NCBI GenBank assembly: GCA_022419385.1
Contig: JAJUBI010000006.1
Coordinates: forward strand, 4,216,001-4,280,000
Source of the DNA: Paraconiothyrium sp. Pb-2020
Taxonomy: Eukaryota > Ascomycota > Dothideomycetes > Pleosporales > Didymosphaeriaceae
Length of the DNA: 64,000 nt
Direction: 5' to 3'
Below are positions 43,379-53,100 of this stretch, one piece after another. Numbering within the stretch: position 1 is the first letter of the stretch; each line of letters opens with the position of its first letter. The notes under the pieces are model-generated. The model did no database searches. It was not told the DNA's origin and saw only the letters and a list, made by a program, of their open reading frames with translations. A program made the translations under genes and the position numbers.

Positions 43379-44262
43379 CGAATGGTTCCGCGTACTCGCG
43401 CCCAAGATTCTGCCTCTCTCACAACACCCCTGATGAATTTAGACGGTTTTAGTCGCCAGCTGGGTGGATAGTTCACTTTTGCGCAGCTGGCCTCGTATCG
43501 GAGGAGTAAAGCATTAAGAGAGGAGCCGCTATGTCTGCCTTGAGACTGGACAGCGGTATGTTTCCGTTGTGATTATGAAATCAGCTTCGGATATGTCCTC
43601 GGCGATTTGCACAAAAGGTCCAGCTGAACATGCTTGCCAACAGATGAGTTGCGCTGCGTTGGTTCCGCCCGCTGTTAGCCGGGCCGTGCCTGTATATGGG
43701 AATATTTACACGCCCTACACGGTACATGAAATGTGAAGCTACAGCGGTGTGAGACTCCGTCATCATTATCAATATTATTGATCAAGATTTGTTGAAAGCT
43801 ACTGTCGATACACATTGTACGATGTCCTATTCGATAGACAATTCTAGATGTTGCTTACGACATCCCTTTCCGCTTTATGCAAAGCAAAACAATAACGTTG
43901 CCTGGTGGAAACCTACCTACACCCCTCAGTTAACGCCCAATTAAAGCCGATGACCGCACCAACTCCGCATTATCCGCGGCTCCACAACGTCATGCCGCAA
44001 AGGGTAGCGAAGCTGCGCAGGCCAATGAGAGCGCTGGACCCCAACCAGGCTATCGCGTAAAAGTTTTGTTATTTCCGAAGATGGAGGAATCTAGCGCGCG
44101 GCGGGATAAACGTATATAGACTGGAGAGGGCTGTTTTCATCCCATCTTTGCCTTAGGTATAATGGCTGCTGCGACCAGACTTCAGAGTTTGCGATAGAAA
44201 CTTGGCACGACAAGAGCTGGTGATTGATAGAGGACTGTGGAAGGCCCTTTATACCCGTATCG
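43379..44262. other. Intergenic / transporter promoter
   Basis: About 0.9 kb. A CCAAT box at 44022-44026 lies about 240 nt before the transporter start. No gene seen. Confidence 0.45.
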
Positions 44263-45831
44263 ATGACGGCCAGTACCTCGGATCTAGAAAAGGTGCATGA
44301 AGACCAGAGGAATACGGATGGCATATCGAGTCTAAGTAGTGTCGCGGACGCTACGGATGAGGTGATAGCCGCAAATGGACAACCCAAAGAGCGAGACGTG
44401 AGCAAAGAAGTAAAGAAGGATGTCCCACCGAACGGAGGATACGGTTGGGTTTGTGTTGCCTGTGTGGCCACTATTAATGCAGTGAGTCCATCCCCCAAAC
44501 TTTCCACTCTGCAGGCAACGAGCGACAGGACGATCATTCTTTGAGAACGAAAACTGATTGTTCTTCATTAGCACACATGGGGACTAAACAGTTCGTACGC
44601 TGTTTTCCTGGCCCACTATCTCTCGAACAATGTCTTTCCCGGCGGCACACCCCTCGCGTATGCCTTCATCGGCGGACTTTCCATCTCTCAAGCTCTCATG
44701 ATCTCCCCGGTCGCCACCTTGACGACCCGTCTCTACGGAACACGCACTACTCTTCTGATCGGGGTTTTCTTCGAAACCGTATCTTTCATTGCGGCCTCAT
44801 TTGCCACGAAAATCTGGCATCTCTTTCTCGCGCAGGGCATCGGCTGGGGAATGGGCTTCCTATTCGTTGGCAGCGTAGTCATAGCACCGCAGTGGTTCAC
44901 GACGCGCCGAAGTCTTGCGAACGGGATCTCAGCCGCCGGGTCCGGACTCGGAGGACTCATGTACTCGTTATCTACACAAGCGATGATTAAGAGCATTGGG
45001 CTCCCGTGGGCTTTCCGCACCCTGGGCATCATTGCCTGCGTTGTCAACACTACCTGTTCACTCCTCGTCAAAGATCGCAACAAGCAGATTGGAAGCACGC
45101 AGCTATCCTTCGACTACCGTTTGTTCAAGAGACCGCAGTTCGTGGGGCTTCTGGCGTTCGGCTTCCTCTCCATGCTCGGCTATGTCGTACTGCTCTTCTC
45201 TCTACCAAACTACGCGAGGACGGTAGGGATGACAGCGTCTCAGGGCTCCATCATCGGCGCAGTGCTGAATCTCGGTCAAGCAATGGGGCGCCCTCCCATC
45301 GGGTACTTCAGCGATTCCCTCGGACGACTGAACATGGCGGCTTCCATGACGGGCTTGTGCGGCATCTTTTGTCTTGTGATCTGGATATTCGCAAAGAGTT
45401 TTGGCGTCCTGATTTTCTTCGCCATCGTTGGTGGCGCTGTTGCGGGCACTTACTGGGCGGTCGTTGCACCCATCACCACGGAAGTCATGGGGATTGTCGA
45501 TCTGTCAAGTGCGCTTTCGATCACGTGGTTGGTCTTGTCGCTGCCGACGACGTTCTCCGAACCCATTGGGCTTGAAATTGTGGCTTTCAACGGCGGCAAC
45601 TACACCGGAGCGATCTTGTTCACGGGGTTCATGTATTTGGGAGCCGCGTGTATCTTGTGGCTTGTACGGGCTTGGAAGATTGGAGAAGAAGAAGAGAAGG
45701 AGGCAAAAGCTGGTGCGGACGGCGTTGTTGGGACGGTCCCTGTCGAAGGCGCTCAAATAGACGGAGAGACGTCAAGGATGCCAACCAAGTCGCCCTTCTT
45801 GAGAAGGATGATTATGTGGCGGAAGGTGTAG
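44263..45831 (+). CDS. MFS monocarboxylate-type transporter (MCT family)
   Basis: Plasma-membrane MFS permease related to Mch/MCT transporters; in fungi substrates include monocarboxylates and riboflavin. Exons 44263-44481 and 44572-45831 (90-nt intron) give 492 residues. The MCT signature lies at the end of the hydrophilic N-terminus: PPNGGYGWVCVACVATINAH TWGLN, the splice falling inside TM1. About twelve hydrophobic segments follow. Marks between TM4 and TM5 are SVVIAPQWFTTRRSLANGIS and AAGSGLGGLMYS. The central loop has QLSFDYRLFKRPQFVGLLAF, and the second half NLGQAMGRPPIGYFSDSLGR. The C-terminal tail is Glu/Lys-rich. The start is the first ATG in frame. It is adjacent to the FAH-hydrolase fusion (0.9 kb, same strand), which could imply import of an aromatic or dicarboxylate substrate; this link is inference only. 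Confidence 0.92.
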
Positions 45832-47037
45832 ATGTATTACATAGAAATCGGAATAGATAATGTCAGAACCAGGTCAGCCCTGCCTTGAACGGAACGCCAC
45901 CGTAGCGCCCGCCCACTAGCAGCTAGCCAGGCACCCTGATATCCTTGAACTGCGTCATCCCATGTCCACCATGAATTAATGTTCTTCTCGATACACTTTG
46001 TTGGCGTCCAATTGGGTTTGCGCGTCAAGACTGTCGACCCATTTCTTTCATTGGTTGTCGAGCACCGGAAGCCAGTGGTAGGCATTAGCCGCGACATGTT
46101 GACGCTTGACGTGGCAGCACCTGCGAGGTCAACACACAGACTGCCTGCCAACAGCCTCGTCCAGAGGCTCTTCGGGCCATGGACGAAGGCGACTCTCTGC
46201 CTGCCATGCATTGCCTTCGATGATGCTTCATCCTTCTGGTTCATCATCAATCAACTGGCTGTCCGTGGTCGCGGCGACACGGAGCGTCTGTTCACACGCA
46301 TCCTGTGCGCTTCGAAGACAACAAGAGCGTCTTTTCTGGTGCCAGCATCGCTCGCTAAGCTTAGCGCACACGAAAATGCAGCATGTGGTCGCATTGACTC
46401 GGGGTGATTGCAAATGAGAGCCTGCCAACGTCAGGGGCACGCGCTCTACGGGCTGTCAAGACTCTCAGCTGCTGCGAGCTTCATCGCGAGTGAAGACCGT
46501 ATCGTAGAGCGCACGAACGCCACTCGCAGCCTTGCCGCCCTGGAATGCGCCCTGCAGCTACGCTTTCTGGATACATTCTGCACAACGGCGTGGGAAGAAC
46601 GTGCGGGAGGGGTGCACGAGCTGCCTACCCCTGTCGACACGTTGGATGCCCGCCAATCGGCAGTGGCTGACTTAAGCTTCCCTCCTTTCCACAATTTCCT
46701 CCCCGACGACTTCATCGGCGGATCCTCCACCACCGTGTCCCTTCTGACCTTTTGCTGTTGCTGCCTCGGCGGGATGCTCACTGCTGTCTCCTCGCCCTTG
46801 CTAACCAACCCCATGTCGCTCCTTTAGCCTCACAGCGCGCCTTTCCTTGTGTCGACATAATTTATATCGCGTCAACGTCACTCTCACGCTCCCACCCGGT
46901 CCGCACGCGTTATCTGCTCCGTCAGCTCCAAAGGCTCCGTGATCGCCATCTGGCTCGACAATCTGCCCCCAACTAGGCGCGTAAAGCACCTGGAAAGTTC
47001 GCGTTCTGGGCTTCTAGGCTTCAGATCCGCCCGCTGA
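45832..47037. other. Intergenic / leader of the giant gene
   Basis: 1.2 kb. The last 450 nt are C/T-rich on the plus strand (gtttcgctccctccaccatcg just past its end), resembling the leader of the LARP gene. Overlapping frames on both strands at 46408-46827 reflect composition. No gene is supported. Confidence 0.4.
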
Positions 47038-47162
47038 ATGCTGAATCTGGCTCGACGTACCTCTTCGGTTTCGCTCCCTCCACCATCGTCGCCACCATCG
47101 GTGATTTACGAAGGGAACGACTCTACTGCGGCGCGTGAACCGCTGTCTCCCGCGCAAACTCT

Positions 47163-50100
47163 GTGGACAGCGCCGTCTCCGACCCAGACGCTTGGTCACT
47201 CCAGCCCGGAGCTTCCCACTCTTCCAAGTCTTTCTGCTCTCGGGGGCCTTCCGCGTACTCCCTCCACCGTCGCAAGGCAAGACAGGGCCGACACTTCCTA
47301 CTACACCGCCAGCTGGGGAAGCCCCTACAGGCACCCGCCTCCGTCTTCTACCGCCAACGGCACCCTTCGACGCAGTTCGGGAGTGACGACTTGGACGGCG
47401 ACTCCGGTCTTCAATTCGGTCTAGAGCACCTGCTACCTCCCACGCTTGTTGCAGACAACTCGCCCAACCGCTTCAATCTTGAACACCTTATTCCACGACT
47501 GCAGGACAACGCGTCGCCTAATCAGTTCAACTTAGAGCACTTAATACCATCTCGCATTCCTGCCACGCTCGAAACGCCTACGCAACCCAACTTCGGTTCT
47601 GGTGCTACGCCACGAGTGTCCAAATTTGAAAATCAAGACGCAACTGAAGAGTGGGTTCGTCAGTTTCTAGAACGACGTTGGAATACCGAGACGAACGACT
47701 GGTTTAGCGACGAAACTGCCGGTAGTGATCCAGAACTTAGACCAAGCTTCGATCAAGAACACACAGGATCTCCATCCGTCAAGAAGCATAGACTGAGGAG
47801 GAACAACAAGACACTGAATCAGCAGGATTTCTGGTCACATTTCAGCAAAGGTCAAAAGGAAGAGCTCGGCAAGATGATGGCCTCGAGATACGCGAACCCT
47901 GATGCGGACTCGCATTCGCGTCAGGGTTCTGGCACAAGCCTTCGATCTGGCCTAGGACTTAGTAGATGGGCTGCGCAGCCTGCCTCTCCAGTCGAACAGA
48001 CTGCTCAAGAGCCTTCCCAACCATCGGAAGAAATGTCACAGAGGCCGTTACGTAGTCCGTCCGCTCAGCCTGTACCTCAACCTGCTGCCCGACCGCGCAC
48101 ACGGAAGAAGGTGATGGTCAAGGGCAAGGGCGTTATAATCTCCATTGCTCAAGACATCCCACGAGGCACACCTGGTTATCCTCCTAAGCCGATGAGTCCA
48201 GGGGCAGTGGACGCGAAGATGCAGCAGTTCGAGCTCGAAGGCTACAACACGCACGGATTTGGTACCTGGCAAGACGTTGGTGCAACAGGTGCAAAGCCAT
48301 CTACTCAGAACCGAGCTGTTTGGCCAGATGACGAGTACATCCGAGCAACACGGTCTACGGCGCCTAACGTGCGAATCGCTAGAAAAGAGGATTGGGATGC
48401 TTACATGAACCATCTTGTAGAAGCGAAGCTTGCAGCCCTTGGTGTCGGTATTGGTGGAGAGGAAGACACACCCTCGCCGATGTCGAGACAGGCCTCGGTG
48501 CAACACCCAGGCCTGCCCTTCTCTCCACCGCTTCCTACACCTTCTGGGGGAAGCCACCGTGGAAGGCAGGGGAGCATTGTCTCTGGGTCCTTCCCACTTG
48601 GACCGTCACCCGGGCATATGTCACGGCAGTCAATTGCATCACCAGCAGCTTTTGCTAACGTCCGCCCGAGTATGCACATGCACAGGCATTCGACATTCTC
48701 GCCTGCGAGCTTCATCCAACAGACAGCTTCACCAACTGGCGCGTTCTCTCCGGGCAACTACTTCAATATGCAAGGGGCACGCGGCGGCTCGCCTGCCTTG
48801 CCTTTGAGCCGGCCCGACCTTTCCGGAGGTGTCTCTCCACACTCTCCATTTGGCATGAGGCCTAACCAGCAGTTTCCCTTTCCACAAACTCCCAAGGATG
48901 ATCTCTTGGTGCAGATGCAACAACAGCAGCAACAACTTCAGAATCAACTTCTGCAACAGCAACAGCAGCAGCTTATAGGTCTTCGACCGTCATCTACTCT
49001 TGCCGAAGTCCCTGAAGCCGAGAGTGAAGAGGATGAGCTGCCGCTCATGAAGAATGCTAACAAGCATGGCCCAGAAATCGCCATTCCTAGCCCTCAACGT
49101 GGCCACCGTCACAATATTAGTGCGAACCTAGAACGTGGTGCTCGCGACGCTGAGTATCATCTTGAAGAGGCGATTGACAAACAGTTCAACGAAGGGGGTG
49201 ACTTCAGTACTGAGCCGGAATCTACTGAGGAGCTCAGGCCATCTAAGCCTGTAGCTGAATCAACATGGGAAGGCTCGCACCCCATTCTGCACCAGCCACA
49301 ACCGCATAGCAGAGCTCATTCGCTTGCCAAGCATCAGCAGCCTGCGTTCGCATTTGGCGCTTCGCAAGAGAATCCTCGCGGTGACAGCGATGGGGCAAAG
49401 ACCAACATCTCTGACGTGACGAATCCCAGTCTAGAAGAAGGCGAGATCCCTGAAGCCGACAACTCAGCACAGCATTCGAAGACGGCATCCCAGGTTAGCA
49501 ATTCATGGAGAGATGCGAAGTTCGCTTTTGGAAAGCCCGGCTCTGCGTTGCATAGCAAACACACATCGCAGTCTTCTATATCCAAACTCAACGTCGAAGC
49601 TAAGGAGTTTAAGTTTAACCCCGCTGCTTCGTTCAGTCCATCCCTGGCTTCCAGCTTTTCGTCCTTTACACCTGCGCTCAAGAGCCCTGCCGACGGTGCC
49701 TCGGCGAGCAACAGGACAAGTCTCGATGGCATGTCCAATATGAGCGTAACTGCGCCAGCGTTCAAACCGGATGCGCCAGTGTTCAAGCCAGATGCAGCTC
49801 CGTTCAAACCCGCCATCGAGGCACCGGCCTTCAAGCCCGCAATCAATGCCCCGACTTTCAAGCCTTCAGTTCCGGAATTCAAGCCTGCAGTCGAAGCTCC
49901 CGTCTTCAAACCTTCTGTTCCAGAGTTCAAGCCTGGCAGCTCGTTCATGCCTAAGAGCGGTTTCAGCTTCTCATCCAGTGGGCCGTCCTTCAAGCCTGAC
50001 GCTCCTGCCTTCGATCCGGGCAACGCAGAGTTCAACCCGAGCGTATCTGTATCGAGCAATCCCTCTAACATCTTTGGCACCGTCAATATCACCGCCGATG

Positions 50101-53100
50101 ATATTATCAAGCCTGCCAAGCGCTCCAAAGCCGTACCTATTGTACGCCCAGACGAGACACGCCAGAAGACGCCTGAGAAGCAACCTGAAGAAGAAGAACG
50201 CGAGGATGCAGAGGGTCGCATTGCCAGTCCTGGAGGGCGCGAGAAGCGTGCGCGACGTCGCCGTGATGACGGTGACGATGTTCCCAGGTTTGCCCTGCAG
50301 CCTTTCCTCCCATCGCAAGCTTTGGGCGAACTCCGACAGGGCCGAGCACCGACACAAAGCCCTGAAATCGAGAAGGAATATGCGCCGCAGGAGAAAGAGA
50401 ACGTCTCTCCAGATACTTCGCGAGCACACTCCAAATCGAAGAGCCCTGAACCTCTGACTTTGCAGAAGGAGAAATCCCCGATCGAGACCGCTATCCCTGC
50501 GTCACGAGCTGAGGAGTCTGCTGACTCGAAGACACCGATTGATGATCTCTCGGCTCACGAAAGCGATGCCGCTACGCCTACGGTCGAAGAAATCCCGAGG
50601 CCGGGTTTCAGGAAACACAAAAGCTCGCTATCAGCGACCGCCAGGCCATTTGAGTTCCGACCGTTTGCACCTGCTGGTGGTTATGACTTTGGCGGCATCC
50701 ATATTACGAAGCCATCTGTGTCCCAAAATGACGACCCTGACAAGTCTCATGTGAGCCCGCCGCGGTTCGCAAGCCGTAGTCCTGCGACCACCTTCCGACC
50801 AAGTGACGATGGGTCATTCAAGACTGCATTGGAATCTCGAAGGCACGCGCCGTACCCTGAGAGTGAGAGCGTTGACTTTGACAATCTTGGAGATGCTTCG
50901 TTCAACGACATTGACGCTGTGATGAAGCACATGAACGACGAAGGATCGGACTTTGGAGTTGAACGTGATGAATCATGGGAGCAGTCTTCTCCGAGAAGAT
51001 CTGTCCATGACTTTGAACGTTCTGACCTGCCGCCGAACGCCAAGATGCTGCGTAGCGATGCACCTAGTCCTAGCCCCCGTAGACTATACGCGCCGCGCAA
51101 TATGCACGGCTCGTCAGCCTCTGGCGTCACTGGAGATCCCTTCGATGACGATCGCGCCGCATATGAGTCTCCGGTGCACCGCTTGAACAATGCGGATGAA
51201 GTACCCATGAGTGATTGGGATGAGGGTATTCTGTCCGAAGGCGAAGACAAGATTCAAACACGCAGCAAATTCTTCGATACGCACGTTGATGATATCATCG
51301 GGCGTCTCCTACAGAATCGTCTCGGGCCGATGGAGCAGAACCTGCAGAGTATTCAAGATGCCATTGCTATGATGTCGCAGCGACCCGGTCGTGGTCGTCG
51401 CAGCTTGTCGACTACTGAACGTCTCGATAGCGATGCTGATGATGAGGACGACGAATGGGGTACTGACTCGCACTACCGCAATCGCTCGCCTGGGAAGAAC
51501 CGCAAGTTGGAGAAATTCAGGGCAATCGTCAGGGAGGCGCTAGAGGCGCACCAGCCACCTGTCACCTCCCTTCCTGTTCCTGTTCCGGAGCCTGTACTAC
51601 CAGAGAAGATCCGCGACATTGTGGCCGAGGCTCTCTCTGCGCACCAGGCACAAGCCGCACCCGTCGATGCCATGAAGCCTGAAAACATACGCGACGTAAT
51701 CATGGAAGCGCTTGCCCATCACCAGCCTCAGTGGACGCCTCCCAAGTATGAACCTGTGCCGGCTGACCAGATTCGTGCCATCGTCGAGGATGCCATTGTG
51801 ACACACTACCCCGCTGCTCCTACCGATTCCATCAAGCCTGAGGAAATACGTTCTCTTGTCGCTGAAGCAATTGCTGCACAGACTACGCCCCTTCAACCGG
51901 ATGATATTCGCCTCATCGTGATGGAAGCTTTCGAGACACACGCTCCACCGGCACCTCCTATGCCTGTGCCCGAGCAAATCTGGCCCGAGGACATCAAGTC
52001 AATCATCACGGAAGCCTTGGACCAGAAGCAGACCGCCGAACCTCTTCTCCCGGAGGCTGTTCGCAGCATTGTCGAAGATGCGTTAATGGCTCACAAGCAG
52101 CCAAGCGAGTCTTTGCAACCTGAGACTGTCCGTTCCATTGTTACCGAGGCACTCGTATCTCACCAGCCTCCTGCACCGCCAGCTCTGCCAGTCATTCAAG
52201 AACCTCAACCTGAGGCAATTCGTGCCATAGTTGCTGAAGCACTTGCTGCTCAGAAGCAAGTTCCGGCCCTGGAGGCTCCGATTGACATTGCTCAGCCTCA
52301 AGTCGACATGTCTGAGATCTACCAGGTCATCGGCAGCTTGAAGGCTTCTATCGCACAGACTACAAGCCATCACCTGCACGCTGAAGATGTTCGCGAGCTC
52401 ATTGACGATGCTTTCAAGCGACAGAACATGGAAGTTGCTAAGCGTGAGGAGGCTCAGGCTGTTCAGGAGAGAGATGCACGCATCGAACATCTCGAGGCAA
52501 TGCTCAAGGAGACTACTCTTCGATTCGATGCCGAGGCAGAAGCACGCAAGGAGCTCGAACTTCGGGAAGCGAACAGCACACGCCTACTTGACGTCACCGA
52601 GAAGGAGCTTGCGCTGCTTAAAGAGCAAGCTGCTGACGACGAGACAAAGATTCGCGTTCTTGAAGAAGAGCGTGAGCTGTCGCGCCGCAGTCTTGATTCC
52701 ATCGCAGCAGAAGAAGACGAGGTCCGCAGCAAGTTTGCTAAGCTGCAGGTCGAACACGATGAACTGCGACTCCGAACCGCCGCCATCGAAGGAGCCGAAT
52801 ACGAGGCAAAGAAGAAGCTCGAAGCTGTCACCGCTGAGAACGAGGCCCTCACTTTCACTCTTGAGGAACACCGTATCTCTGCTAACAAATGGCGTGACGA
52901 CCTCAAGCACGCTCACGATGAGGCTGAAAAGATGCGCCTGGCTATTGAACAATCACGTCTCCAGGCTGAGGAAGCTACACGAGTACGCGAATCCATGCGT
53001 GCCAAGTTTGAAAAGCTTCAACAAGATATGACTGTTGCCTCCGGCCAGGCTGCTGCTGAGCGTGCTCAGTGGCAGAAGGGTGACGAAGAGCACATGAAGA

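Noticed and set aside
49334..50434. 366-codon minus-strand frame inside the giant gene
   Set aside because: Antisense shadow of the x-F-K-P repeat region; periodic Gly-Leu-Lys/Asn pattern is the reverse reading of the repeat.
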